From positions 620,001 through 684,000 of the forward strand of contig CAVSSS010000008.1 of NCBI GenBank assembly GCA_963730555.1: a stretch of DNA of 64,000 nucleotides. The letters are read 5' to 3'. Origin of the DNA: Roseiarcus sp963730555 (lineage in GTDB: Bacteria; Pseudomonadota; Alphaproteobacteria; Rhizobiales; Beijerinckiaceae). This document shows, in pieces, positions 52,380 through 62,409 of the stretch. The position numbers and the translations under genes are program-made. Numbering within the stretch: position 1 is the first letter of the stretch; each line of letters starts with the position of its first letter. The notes beneath the pieces were generated by a model. It was given only the letters and a program-made list of their open reading frames with translations. It had not been told where the DNA came from and did not search any database.

Positions 52380-52590
52380 GCTATACCGAACGACCAATAC
52401 CGATCACCCTCCGTGGCGCGAGCAAGGCTAAGCGCAATCTTCGTTGATTCGAAGGCGCGAGGCAGCCCCTCCTTGGCGCTTGCCTCAGGCCGACGGTTGA
52501 AACGCGCAGCGCTGCGGCTCAATGTCGGCCCCGACGGCGCGCTCAGCGTCGGCGGCCCATGTTCCCATAATTAGACAAAACGAGGGCGAT

Positions 52591-53061
52591 ATGACGAAGG
52601 AACTGGTTGAGGGCGACCCGGCTCCCGATTTCGAGCTCATGACCGACGGCGGCGGCCGGACGCATCTCAAGGACCTCCGGGGCAAGCCAGTCGTAATCTA
52701 CTTTTACCCCAAGGACGACACTTCCGGCTGCACCGCCGAAGCCATCGCCTTCAATGGTTTGCGAGCGAAGTTCGCCGCCGCCGGGGCGACCGTCATCGGA
52801 GTTTCGCCCGACAGCGCCGCCAGCCACGATAAGTTCAAGCACAAGCACGATCTGAAGATCGCGCTTGCCGCCGATCCCGAGCGCTCGGCGATCGAGGCCT
52901 ATGGGGTGTGGAAGCAAAAGAGCATGTACGGCCGCAAATATTTCGGCGTCGAGCGCTCGACCTTTCTGATCGACCGCGACGGCCGCGTCGCCAAGGTTTG
53001 GCGGAAAGTGAAAGTGCCCGGCCACGCGGACGAGGTCCTCGTAGCGACGAAGGCGCTCTGA
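52591..53061 (+). CDS. bcp: Peroxiredoxin (Bcp/AhpC-TSA family)
   Basis: A 156-residue thiol peroxidase. The active site is VVIYFYPKDDTSGCTAEAIA with peroxidatic Cys47; the usual resolving cysteine of Bcp proteins five residues later (TPGCT-x-E-A-C) is replaced by Ile, so it would act as a one-Cys type with an external thiol donor. FGVERSTFLIDRDGRVAKVW is conserved in the group. The ATG at 52591 has CGAGGGCGAT just before it. It lies between the DUF3971 gene and the M23 gene. Confidence 0.88.
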   Translation: MTKELVEGDPAPDFELMTDGGGRTHLKDLRGKPVVIYFYPKDDTSGCTAEAIAFNGLRAKFAAAGATVIGVSPDSAASHDKFKHKHDLKIALAADPERSAIEAYGVWKQKSMYGRKYFGVERSTFLIDRDGRVAKVWRKVKVPGHADEVLVATKAL

Positions 53062-53170
53062 CGCCGGCGGCGGCTTTGCCTTGGCGTAACGTCAATTTGC
53101 TGTGCATTAACCTTAATGCGCTCTCCTCGCGGCCGAGAACGCCCCTTTCGCCGGGCGGGAGCGCTGGTTC

Positions 53171-54476
53171 ATGTCGTTGCGAGAGGGCTATCCCGCGTCG
53201 GGGCTGCACTATTGCCTTTCGCTCTCTCGGGGCGAGGCGGTTCGCACGGTGCGGCTGCCGCCCGCGGGCGTCTGGGCGATCGCCGCCCTCGCGCTGCTCT
53301 CACTCGCCTGGGCCGGCTCCGTCACGCTTTACCTCGCTTTCCACGACGACGTGATTGGCGCAATCCTCGCGCGGCAGACTGAGATGAAGGCGGCTTACGA
53401 GGACCGTCTGGCGGAAGAGCGCGCGCGGCTCGATGAAGCCGCGAGCCGGCAAATTCTTGAGCGGAATTCCTTCAAGGGCGCGGTGAACGAGATCATGTCC
53501 CGGCAGGCGCGGCTTGAACAGCGCGGCGCGATCGTCGCCGCGCTCGCCGAGACCGAGACGCGCAACCCGAGTTCAACCGCTCGGCGCCAAGCCACGACCC
53601 CGAGCCCTGCCGATGCTTTGACGGCGATCCAGGCCCTCGGTCCGCCGATGTCCGCCGGCGCAAGTGTGGAGGACGCCGCGCGCGCTTATACCCCGCCTCC
53701 AAAGCCCCATTTCGAGTCTCGGGCCGTCAAGCCTCACCCGATCGACGAGTCGGGGGACACCCTGAGCGCGCTGCCCCCGGAGGCGCCGTTCACGACAGCG
53801 AGTATGGCGGGATCGGCAGACAATCTCGACCCATCGGCGCGCCTTGCGCTCGTCGGCCGCGCGCTGGACCGGATCGAGAGCGCCCAGACGAAGGCTCTCG
53901 CGGCGATCGATCGCATGGCTCAGTGGTCCGCGTCCCGCGATGCGGCGATCGTCGCGGAGACCGGCCTCGATCCAGCGAACTCTACGCGCCGCACGAGCAA
54001 GGCGGCGTCGGCGGCCCCTATATCCCGGTTGACCCAAATACGCTCCCGCCCAACTCGCCGCTTGCGCGCGTCGCGCGCGACGTGGCGGCGGCCGAGCGCC
54101 TCAAGGCGCTCATGTCCTTTGTGCCCCTGCGCATGCCGCTTTCCGGCGATCCCAGCGTCACGTCGCCGTTCGGCTACCGCGCCGATCCGTTCCTCGGCCG
54201 GCTTGCGCTGCATCCGGAGAGGGAGGGGCCGCGGGCGGCTATGGAATCATGGTCGAGATCGATCACGGCAACGGCCTCGCCACGCGCTATGCGCACATGT
54301 CGGAGGCGCTGGTCGAGGAAGGCGAGCAAGTCGACAAGGGCGCCGTCTTGGGCAGGCTCGGTTCGACCGGCCGGTCGACCGGGCCGCATTTGCACTATGA
54401 AGTGCGCGTCGATGGCGAGCCTGTCGACCCCGAGATTTATTTGCGCGCCGGCGCCGGGCTGGCGGCGACGGAATAG
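53171..54476 (+). pseudogene. M23-family metallopeptidase, frameshifted and internally deleted
   Basis: The first frame (from 53171) has a signal/anchor (AIAALALLSLAWAGSVTLYL), coiled coil and proline-rich region to AAIVAETGLDPA. There a base is missing (53977 region); the next frame gives ELYAPHEQGGVGGPYIPVDP and VTSPFGYRADPFLGRLALHP. Then about 20 codons are absent, including the second half of the HxG-x-D zinc motif, and a third frame gives YGIMVEIDHGNGLATRYAHM, LGSTGRSTGPHLHYEVRVDG. LytM-type peptidases need the lost residue, so an active enzyme is unlikely even if the frameshifts are artefacts. Confidence 0.85.
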
Positions 54477-54671
54477 CGCTCTCCATTCTTGTACACTCAC
54501 CACCTCGTCCTGAGGAGCGCCGAAACCCTCTCAAAGGACGTTCCCTGGGCTCCCCCTTCCACGTGAGCGCCCCTCCACACGGCCGCCGCGCCCCCCCCAC
54601 AAACGCCATCCCCTCTCCCGCGTCTAGGCTCCACGGTTCTCTTTCCGAGGCTCGGCGCTAAACTGGCTCGC

Positions 54672-55892
54672 ATGGACGTTCTCCTGTTTCGCGCGCTGAG
54701 CCTGCTCGGGCTTGCGATTCTGGTTGCGCTGGCGGCGCGCCGGCTGCGTCTGCCCTATACGGTCGGCCTTGTGCTGGCGGGCGCAGCCCTCGCCGCCACG
54801 CGCAGCCATGCGGGCATGGCGCTGACCCATGATCTCATCTTCGACGTCGTGCTGCCGCCGCTATTGTTCGAGGCGGCGCTGAACCTGAGCTGGAGCGATC
54901 TCAGACGCGATCTTCTTCCCGTGGTCGCGCTGTCGACCGTCGGGGTCGCACTGTGCGCTTTGGTGGTCGCAGGCGGGCTTGTCGCTGGGCTCGGATGGCC
55001 GATCGAATCCGCCCTCGTCTTCGGGGCGCTGATCAGCGCGACCGACCCGATCGCGGTCATCGCGCTCATCAAGGAATTGAGAGTGACCGGTCGCCTTAGC
55101 CTGCTCATCGAGGCCGAGAGCCTGTTCAATGACGGCGCGGCCGCGGTGCTGTTCACCCTCATTCTCGTCTGGGCGGCCCATGGATCAGGAAACGCGCAGG
55201 ATCCGCTCAGCGCCGTCACGACGTTTCTTTTGGTCGCCGGCGGCGGTCTTGCCGCCGGGTTCGGCGTCGGAATGATTGCGGTCATGGTCGCGGGAACCTC
55301 GGAGGACCATCTGGTCGAGACGGCGCTGACTGTGGTCGCCGCCTTCGGCTCGTTCCTGGTGGCTGAGCATTTCGGCGCCTCCGGCGTGCTGGCGAGCGTC
55401 GTCGCCGGCATGACCATGGGAAATCTCGGCGTGCTCACGCCGAAGGAGCGATTCGGCCTCTCGATCACTCCGCATGGCCGAGCCTTCGTGCTGGAATTCT
55501 GGGAGTTCGCCGCCTTTCTGGCCAATTCGCTCGTGTTCCTTTTGATCGGCTCGGCGATGGCGACCATCGATTTCGCCCGCGAGGGGTTCCTTGCGCTCGC
55601 GCTCATCGTCGCGCTCACTCTCCTAGGCCGCGCGGTTGCGGTCTATCCGGTGTGCCTGGCGTTCCTGGGCTCCCGCTGGGCGATCCCGCTCAAGCAGCAG
55701 CACCTGATGTGGTGGGGCGGCTTGCGCGGCGCCCTGGCTCTGGCGCTCGCGCTCGCCTTGCCTGCCGATCTGCCTCGGCGGGACGATATACTCATCTCCG
55801 CCTTTGCGGTGGTCGCCTTTTCGGTGATCGTCCAGGGCCTGACGGCGCCGCTTGCGCTGAAGGCACTGAGAGTGAAATCGACGCGGTTATGA
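54672..55892 (+). CDS. CPA1-type Na+/H+ antiporter
   Basis: A 406-residue inner-membrane antiporter with about 12 predicted segments. The family signatures are VLPPLLFEAALNLSWSDLRR, ALISATDPIAVIALIKELRV (the DP ion site), AESLFNDGAAAVLFTLILVW and the late GLRGALALALALALP. It lacks the long cytoplasmic tail of eukaryotic-type exchangers. The start ATG 54672 gives MDVLLFRALSLLGLAILVAL. It stands alone between the M23 remnant and the kelch gene. Confidence 0.88.
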   Translation: MDVLLFRALSLLGLAILVALAARRLRLPYTVGLVLAGAALAATRSHAGMALTHDLIFDVVLPPLLFEAALNLSWSDLRRDLLPVVALSTVGVALCALVVAGGLVAGLGWPIESALVFGALISATDPIAVIALIKELRVTGRLSLLIEAESLFNDGAAAVLFTLILVWAAHGSGNAQDPLSAVTTFLLVAGGGLAAGFGVGMIAVMVAGTSEDHLVETALTVVAAFGSFLVAEHFGASGVLASVVAGMTMGNLGVLTPKERFGLSITPHGRAFVLEFWEFAAFLANSLVFLLIGSAMATIDFAREGFLALALIVALTLLGRAVAVYPVCLAFLGSRWAIPLKQQHLMWWGGLRGALALALALALPADLPRRDDILISAFAVVAFSVIVQGLTAPLALKALRVKSTRL

Positions 55893-55949
55893 GATGGAGG
55901 GCCAGGATATTTAGCCTGCTACGCGTCAGGAAAGTCGTCTCGAAATTTG

Positions 55950-55965
55950 TGTGAGATTGATCACA
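55950..55965 (+). promoter_or_regulatory. CRP-like binding site
   Basis: TGTGAGATTGATCACA matches the CRP consensus TGTGA-N6-TCACA exactly and is embedded in AAATTTG...GACAG. It lies 81 bases upstream of the kelch gene's ATG (56047), in a region with no other gene. CRP/FNR-family regulators are the likely binders; the class of regulator cannot be told from the site alone. Confidence 0.6.
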
Positions 55966-56046
55966 GACAGACCGACGAGTTTGTGAAAGGTTTTTTGCGT
56001 TGAAGTCGGAGCGGGGCAGCCAAACAACGAAAAAAGGGGGACACAA

Positions 56047-58426
56047 ATGGTTAACTGGACTCCCCTCACAAACTCCGTCAGCGCGGGCCCGATGTGATGC
56101 AGGACGGCAGTGTGCTCGGATGCACTGATGGGCAAACGCTTCAGTTTCTATATCCTCACTCAACGGGATCATACGCCAATGGGACATGGTCGCCCGCGGG
56201 CAGTTTCCTCCTTTTAAAGGACAACTTTGCCTCGGCCGTTCTGCCTGACGGCAGACTCGTATCATGGGGCGGAGAGCAGAGTGGGCCAAGCTTACCCACC
56301 AATGACACACCCTTCTGCGAAATATACGATCCTCTCACGAAATCGTGGACGCAACTTCAGCCACTGACGGGCTGGACGAGCATCGGTGACGCGCCTTCTG
56401 TCGTGCTCGCCGACGGAACCTTTATGCTTGGACGCAACCCACTCTTCGTTTCCCAAGCCGCCCTGCTTGATGCTCGAACGCTGACGTGAACCTTCGTCGG
56501 AGGAGATCTTCCGTATGTTGAGCAAGGTTACGTGCTGCTGCAGTCTGGCGGTGTTCTTACGGCAAGCACGACTGATCAGACGAGCAAGCGCTACGAGCCA
56601 AGCCTTAAGCAATTCGTGCAGGATGGAAATCAGCCGGTGATGCTCGGCGATAGCGCCGACGAAATCGGGCCAGGCATCTGTATGATGGACGGTCGTGTGA
56701 TCTGGTTCGGCGCCACCGGTCACACATGCATTTACACACCAGGACCTGAAGGACAAAACGGCAACTGGACCCGGGGACCAGAACTTCCAACAATGAACGA
56801 TGGAACTCAACTGGTCTGCACTGACAGCACTGCAATTCTGGAGCCAAACGGCAAAGTTTTTGTAGTGACTTGGTGGGGCACAGGTGGGGCACAAAATCAG
56901 GGAATTGTGGTCTTCGTCGAATATGATCCTTTTCCAAATTGGCCAATAGGCACGTGCGCTCCGGTCAACGGCGCGCCCAACACGACGAACCGCGAAGCCG
57001 CAAAAATGCTGCTCCTCCCTAATGGCCACGGCCTGGTGTGGGTCGCGGAGCCGACGAACGTACTTTATGATCTGGCGTTCGACTCCGGCGCACAAGCCTC
57101 GTGGGCGCCAACGATAACGAGCTTTCCACCGACGGTTGCGTGTGGCCGAACCGTAACGCTTTTCGGAACACAACTATGCGGGCTGTCCGAGTGTCAGCAC
57201 TTCGGGGACGATAATCAACAGGCCGCGAACTATCCGATGGTCCGGTTCATCAGTAGCAGTGGCGAGCCGACCTACGCACGCGCACACCACGTCAGCACGC
57301 GAAGCATCGCACCCGGGCAGTCTGGTTCTGTGCTCGTCGACATCCCCGCGTCCCCGCGCCTGGGACTTACTTCGTAGAGGCGGTCGCGATGGGGATCCCG
57401 TCCAATCGGGTATCCGTCGATTTAGTCTGTCCGGCGAACCTCACGACCTTTCAGCCGGTTCAGGTCGGCAACATGATCGTCTATGTGCTTGGCAGCGACG
57501 GCAACCTGTGGTTCGAGACTGGACCGTTTGGCAGTCAGATTCCTCCCAATCGTCTCCAGGTCGATGGAAATGTGAGCGCGTTTCAAGCATTGGACGGCAA
57601 CAACGTCTTTGTGCTGGGGACCGACGGCAACCTCTGGCTCGAGACCTGGCCTTTCGGAAATGTGGCCGAAACGATCCAGACGCGTCTTCAGTTGGACGGC
57701 AACGTCAGCGCATTTCAGGCCGTGGTCTCCGGGTTTGGCCAGTACGTCTTCGTGCTCGGGAAGGACGGCAATCTTTGGTGGGAGCCGTGGCCGTCGGGCG
57801 ACGTCGCACAAACCATCGCGGAACGCCAGATCATCGACGCCAACGTGCAGGCGTTTCAACCGCTAGACGTCTACGACGTGATCGTGCTGGGAGGCGACGG
57901 CAACCTTTGGTTCGAAGGCCTGCCGTTTGGCAGCATCGCTCAAACGATACAAAACCGAGGGCAGATCGACGCCAACGTCAAGGCCTTCCAGCCCATTGAC
58001 GCCTACAACATCTATGTTCTCGGAAACGACGGGACACTCTGGTTTGAGTGGTGGCCGGTCCCCATGAACTCCCCGTCGTTCAACGGATGGGGCAACGTCC
58101 AGGAGACGATCGCATTGCGTAAAATCGTCGACCAGAACGTGGCGGCTTTTCAGGCCATTGACGTTAACACCGCCTTCGTCCTCGGAACGGACGGTAACCT
58201 GTGGCTTGAGACGTCGCCCTGGGGCGATGTCGGTCAAACGATAGCGACGCGTCAGCCGGTCGACAGCGGCGTCGCCGCTTTCTACGCCTGGGCCGCCGCG
58301 CACGACTTTTTTGGCTTTTGGGTTGTCTCGGTGAAGGACACCAACGACGACTTGTGGTACGAAACACCGCCCGCACCGCCTCAGACGTCCTGGAGGAATT
58401 TCCAGATCGACGGAGACGTGATGTAA
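56047..58426 (+). pseudogene. Kelch-type propeller (galactose-oxidase-like) fused to lectin-like repeat propeller, disrupted
   Basis: Opening MVNWTPLTNSVSAGPM (ATG 56047, ribosome site AAAGGGGGAC) then shifts frame at about 56092 to MQDGSVLGCTDGQTLQFLYP and SFLLLKDNFASAVLPDGRLV. TGA at 56487-56489 replaces a Trp codon (TLT*TFVGGD). After VLVDIPAS at about 57351 another single-base shift leads to TYFVEAVAMGIPSNRVSVDL. The last 340 residues hold six or seven repeats of about 46 residues (YVLGSDGNLWFETGPFGS, FVLGTDGNLWLETWPFGN, VIVLGGDGNLWFEGLPFGS), a propeller like tectonin or fucose-lectin repeats. If intact it would be a large secreted-type binding protein of about 790 residues; no signal peptide is visible at the start given. 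Confidence 0.7.
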
Positions 58427-58445
58427 CATCAGAGAGGCTCCGAAG

Positions 58446-59673
58446 TCAGGTCGCATCCCCCGCCAGCACCCCCGCCTTCTCGACCTTCGCCGCGCGCAGC
58501 CGCGCGACCTCGATCACGTCGGCGCCAAGCAGCGGGCGCAGGTAATCGTGAAACGCTGGGGTGACGTCGTTGCCGGCCGCGTTGATGAGATGGTCCTCCA
58601 TCACCCGCGTCTTTCCCGCGACCGCCTCGAGTGGGATCAGCGGATAGTCGACCGCATAGTCGCCGACCCGGCGGATCGCCACCGAGCCATCGCCTGCGCC
58701 TTGAAGCGCATATTGCACCGCCTTCTCGCCGACCTCACGCGCCTCGCGCTGGTCGACCTTGCTGACGCAGCCAACGAACGAGCGCTGCAGATAGCCGAAC
58801 GTGTCGCCGCGCACTCGCTTAATGCCGAGCTTGGACTTCACCTCCTCGCATAACAGGTCGGCGAGCGCGCCAGTGCCGGAGAGCTGGACGTTGCCGTGCG
58901 CGTCCTTCTCTGCTTTGCCCATTAGCTTGGTGATGATCGCCTCGCCCTTGTCGTCATGGATGCCCTCGGAGGCGGCGACGATGCAGCGCCCGTGGCGCTC
59001 GAAGGTCTCCTTGACGTCGGTCAGGAACTTGTCGACGATGAAACGTGCGCTCGGGCAGATAGATGAGATGGGGGCCGTCGTCGGGATATTTCCGCGCCAG
59101 CGCGGACGCGGCGGTGAGGAAGCCGGCGTGCCGGCCCATGACGACGGCGACATAGACGCCTTTCAACGCCAGATTATCGAGATTGGCGCCGGCGAAGGCT
59201 TGCGCGACGAAGCGCGCCGCTGACGGATAGCCCGGAGTGTGATCGAAGCCGACGAGATCATTGTCGATGGTCTTCGGGATATGAACGGCGCGCAACGCAC
59301 GGCCGGATTGCTTCGCCTCCTCGGCGACGATGCGCACTGTGTCGGAGGAATCGTTGCCGCCGATGTAGAAGAACGTGTCGATCGCGTGCGCCTTCAGGAC
59401 CTTGAAGATCTCCTGGCAATATTTGCGGTCCGGCTTGTCGCGGGTCGAGCCGAGCGCGGCGGCTGGCGTCGCGGCGACCGCCTCGAGATTGGCGACCGTC
59501 TCCTGGCCGAGATCGACGAGATCGTCGTTGACGATGCCCCGCACGCCCTGCAGCGCGCCATAGACATGGGTGACGTCGAGAAACCGGCGCGCTTCGAGCG
59601 CAACGCCGGCCAGCGACTGGTTGATGACCGCTGTCGGTCCGCCCCCCTGGGCGACCAGGATCTTGTGCGACAT
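58446..59673 (-). pseudogene. pfp: PPi-dependent 6-phosphofructokinase, frameshifted
   Basis: About 408 codons of a PFK. The first frame (ATG 59673, ribosome site GAGGGAG) has VAQGGGPTAVINQSLAGVAL, FFYIGGNDSSDTVRIVAEEA with the GG-x-DS signature of PPi-type enzymes, PKTIDNDLVGFDHTPGYPSA and VVMGRHAGFLTAASALARK, ending in PERTFHRR. One base too many in a T-run (AAA on the plus strand at 59041-59043) shifts it; the other frame continues RFIVDKFLTDVKETFERHGR, GDTFGYLQRSFVGCVSKVD to ADVIEVARLRAAKVEKAGV. Removing one T restores ERTFIVDKF exactly. Such a single homopolymer error makes a sequencing artefact quite possible; then the gene is functional. Confidence 0.85.
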
Positions 59674-59826
59674 GTTCAGGCTCCCTCGCCACGGTGCGGG
59701 CTTAAGCGGCGCCGCCTCGCCGCTCGTAAAGCCTTTAGGAGGCCCCTATGTCACGCGCAAGCGGAGCCGGTTCCCGATCGCCTCCGGCGCGTCTATCTTG
59801 GTTCGCGAGATCCCGGGGGCACGCCC

Positions 59827-60561
59827 ATGCGCATTCACGTCATCAATCCCAACACCACCCGTTCGATGACGCTGAAGATCGGGGCCGCAGCCAAGGCCGC
59901 CGCCTCGCCCGGCGTCGAAGTCAGCGCCGTCAATCCGGATTTCGGTCCCGCCAGCATCGAGGGCTATTTCGACGAGGCCTTCTCGGTTCCGGGCCTCATC
60001 GAGGAGATCGGCAAGGCGCGCGACGCGGACGCCTTCGTGATCGCCTGTTTCGACGACACCGGACTCGAGGCGGCGCGGTGCGCGACGCACGCGCCGGTCG
60101 TGGGGATAGGCGAAGCCGCGTTTCACATGGCGAGCCTCGTCGCGGCGAAATTCAGCGTCGTGACGACGCTCGCCCGCTCGATCGTTCCCATCGAGCATAA
60201 TCTCGCGAAATACGGACTTAAATCCCGCTGCGCGCGGGTGCGCGCCGCCGAGGTTCCTGTGCTGGCGCTTGAAGAGCCCGGGTCGGGCGCGCGGCTCCTC
60301 ATCGAGCGGGAGATCGAACGCGCCCTCACGCATGACGGCGCCGAAGCGATCGTGCTGGGCTGCGCCGGCATGACCGATCTTACCCGCGACCTCGAGCGCA
60401 AGGCGGGCGTTCCCGTGCTTGACGGGGTCGCCTGCGCGGTCAGCCTCGCGGAAAGCCTGATCCGGCTGGGGTTGAAGACATCGAAGCGCATGACCTACGC
60501 CGCGCCGCTCGCCAAACCTTACACGGGCGAGTTCAAGCGTTTCGCGCCGGGCTTGGGTTGA
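59827..60561 (+). CDS. Aspartate/glutamate-hydantoin racemase family protein
   Basis: A 244-residue protein of the Asp/Glu/hydantoin racemase superfamily: MRIHVINPNTTRSMTLKIG, FVIACFDDTGLEAARCATHA with the first cysteine and VGIGEAAFHMASLVAAKFSV, and IVLGCAGMTDLTRDLERKAG with the second cysteine. The two-cysteine arrangement fits hydantoin racemase (HyuE-like) enzymes. The start ATG 59827 has GGGGGC ahead. It is divergent from the PFK gene. Confidence 0.75.
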   Translation: MRIHVINPNTTRSMTLKIGAAAKAAASPGVEVSAVNPDFGPASIEGYFDEAFSVPGLIEEIGKARDADAFVIACFDDTGLEAARCATHAPVVGIGEAAFHMASLVAAKFSVVTTLARSIVPIEHNLAKYGLKSRCARVRAAEVPVLALEEPGSGARLLIEREIERALTHDGAEAIVLGCAGMTDLTRDLERKAGVPVLDGVACAVSLAESLIRLGLKTSKRMTYAAPLAKPYTGEFKRFAPGLG

Positions 60562-60833
60562 TTTCCCACCAACCCAAGGCGAGATCGATTGCCTCCCGCA
60601 TTATGATATGATCCGCTTCGGCCGTTCGGACTATGGCGCGCGGATCGCAACAGCGCCCATGCGAGCCGCGCGACGAATATCAGTGGCGCATGGCGTGTTT
60701 ATAAAGGGGGAGATGGCGGGACGTGTCAGCGCAATCTCCCAACAATTCAGGGCTGGACACAATGAACCGTCGCGCGTTCGCGCTCCCGTGAGTGACGGGC
60801 GGGGCGGCGCGTCGACTTGGAAACGGAGGACTC

Positions 60834-61388
60834 ATGCTCAAAGTGACTGCACTTGCGCTTTTCGCCGCCTTCTTCGGCGCTGAAGCGGCCGCCGCCCAAA
60901 CAATGACCCTGACCAGCCCGGACATCGCTCCGGGCGCCAAGATCGCAGACGAGCAAGTCTTCAACGGCTTTGGCTGCACCGGCGGCAACATCTCGCCCGC
61001 TCTGTCATGGTCCGGCGCCCCGCAGGGCACGAAGAGCTTTGCGCTCTCGGTCTACGATCCCGACGCGCCGACGGGCAGCGGGTTCTGGCACTGGGTCGTC
61101 TTCAACATCCCGCCAGACGTGACCAGCCTGCCCAAGAACGCGGGCAATCTAAAAGCTGGCGAAGCGCCTAAGGGGGCGGTGCAGAGCCGAACCGACTTTG
61201 GCGTTCCCGGCTACGGCGGCCCCTGCCCGCCCCAAGGCGATCCGCCGCATCACTATCACTTCACGATCTTCGCCGTGGACACCCCGAAGCTGGACGGAGA
61301 TGAAAACACCACCGCGGCTGTCGTTGGCTTCATGCTTCACTTCCACACGCTCGCCAAGGCGGAGCTGGTCGGCGTATGGGGGCACTGA
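60834..61388 (+). CDS. YbhB/YbcL-family PEBP (Raf kinase inhibitor-like) protein
   Basis: A 184-residue phosphatidylethanolamine-binding-like protein with a signal peptide (TALALFAAFFGAEAAAAQ). NISPALSWSGAPQGTKSFAL, YDPDAPTGSGFWHWVVFNIP and DFGVPGYGGPCPPQGDPPHH plus HYHFTIFAVDTPKLD are the family motifs. It is probably periplasmic; ligand and role are unknown. The ribosome site GGAGG is five bases before the ATG 60834. Confidence 0.88.
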   Translation: MLKVTALALFAAFFGAEAAAAQTMTLTSPDIAPGAKIADEQVFNGFGCTGGNISPALSWSGAPQGTKSFALSVYDPDAPTGSGFWHWVVFNIPPDVTSLPKNAGNLKAGEAPKGAVQSRTDFGVPGYGGPCPPQGDPPHHYHFTIFAVDTPKLDGDENTTAAVVGFMLHFHTLAKAELVGVWGH

Positions 61389-61423
61389 TCGCCGGCCCAA
61401 AGTCAGGCGCAGTTTAGCTGATC

Positions 61424-61467
61424 AAAAAGTCTCGCGCGCGGAGCTTCGCTTGCACCGCGCGCGAGAC
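61424..61467 (-). terminator. Rho-independent terminator for the TPR gene
   Basis: GTCTCGCGCGCGG (61429-61441) and CCGCGCGCGAGAC (61455-61467) form a perfect 13-base stem with a 13-base loop. On the minus strand it is followed by five T (61424-61428). It ends transcription of the TPR gene whose stop is at 61476 and is close to the convergent PEBP gene. Confidence 0.75.
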
Positions 61468-61475
61468 GTCTCCCA

Positions 61476-62126
61476 CTAAAGAGCGTGCGCCGTCTTCAGA
61501 GCGTCGGCGAGATCCTCGTAATACTCGCAATCTTTCGATCCGCAGAGCTTCTCGATCGTCGCCAGTTGGTCTTTGGCAAGATCGTATTTGCCCTGGATGA
61601 CATAGGCTTCGCCGAGATACTCGCGCACCTGCGAATAGTTCGGGTCGAGAGCGACAGACTTGAGATAATAATCAATCCCTTCGTCCGTCCGGCCAAGTTT
61701 GCGCGTCGCGTAGCCGCGATAGTTGAGGGCGCGGGGCGTGTTGGGATTCTCGAGCATGTCGAGGACGTCGATCGCCTCTTGGTACCGGTCGGCCTTGGCG
61801 AGGGAATAGGCGTATTCGGTAAGGTCAGGGTCTGGCAAAACGCCACTGTGTCTCTCGAGGCACTTGTGCGTCTTCTTGTCCCAAACCTCACCCGGCGCGC
61901 ATGTGGTGAGGTCGGTCTTTTTCATACCGTTGGCTTTGTCTTTTTTTTGCATCGTGCCGCCGGCAGCGCCGCTTCCGGCGCTGGCGCCTGCTGCGCTGTC
62001 ATCTTCGCCTCCCGCCGCGTTGGCCGCGGGCGCGGCGAGTCCCAGTCCGATGGCGAAAGCCCCACAGAACAAGATCGACGCGAGGCCGCAATGGTGTTTG
62101 TGAGCGGAGGAAAATGAAGCGGTCAT
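61476..62126 (-). CDS. Secreted TPR-containing protein
   Basis: A 216-residue protein with a signal peptide (LASILFCGAFAIGLGLAAPA) and a Gly/Ala-rich linker with a Lys-rich stretch (QKKDKANGMKKTD). TPR-like repeats follow: YAYSLAKADRYQEAIDVLDM, LNYRGYATRKLGRTDEGIDY, VREYLGEAYVIQGKYDLAKD. Cysteines in TTCAPGEVWDKKTHKCLERH and KLCGSKDCEYYEDLAD may pair. The start ATG 62126 was chosen; an ATG at 62192 would add 22 residues before the signal peptide. Function is unknown. Confidence 0.75.
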   Translation of the reverse strand: MTASFSSAHKHHCGLASILFCGAFAIGLGLAAPAANAAGGEDDSAAGASAGSGAAGGTMQKKDKANGMKKTDLTTCAPGEVWDKKTHKCLERHSGVLPDPDLTEYAYSLAKADRYQEAIDVLDMLENPNTPRALNYRGYATRKLGRTDEGIDYYLKSVALDPNYSQVREYLGEAYVIQGKYDLAKDQLATIEKLCGSKDCEYYEDLADALKTAHAL

Positions 62127-62409
62127 GATTGGGTCTTTCCGTTGGAGGCTGACGAACCCGGGAAACGCTTGAGCGGGGGAATTTATTCGCAACCGGGATG
62201 GCGCTCAAGTCGGGAAAGTTTTTCGCGGGTTGCCTTGATCCGCGACTGCTTTCCCAAAAATACGCCTAATAGCGGCCGGCGCATGCACTTGGAGACGCCA
62301 GAATGTTCGTGTTGAACTATGCGGGTCAATGCGGCGAACCGCAACTTGAGGAAGCAACCAACCGCCGACGCATCGGGTTTGAACCGATGAGCCCGCGAAA
62401 AGTTTCGCC

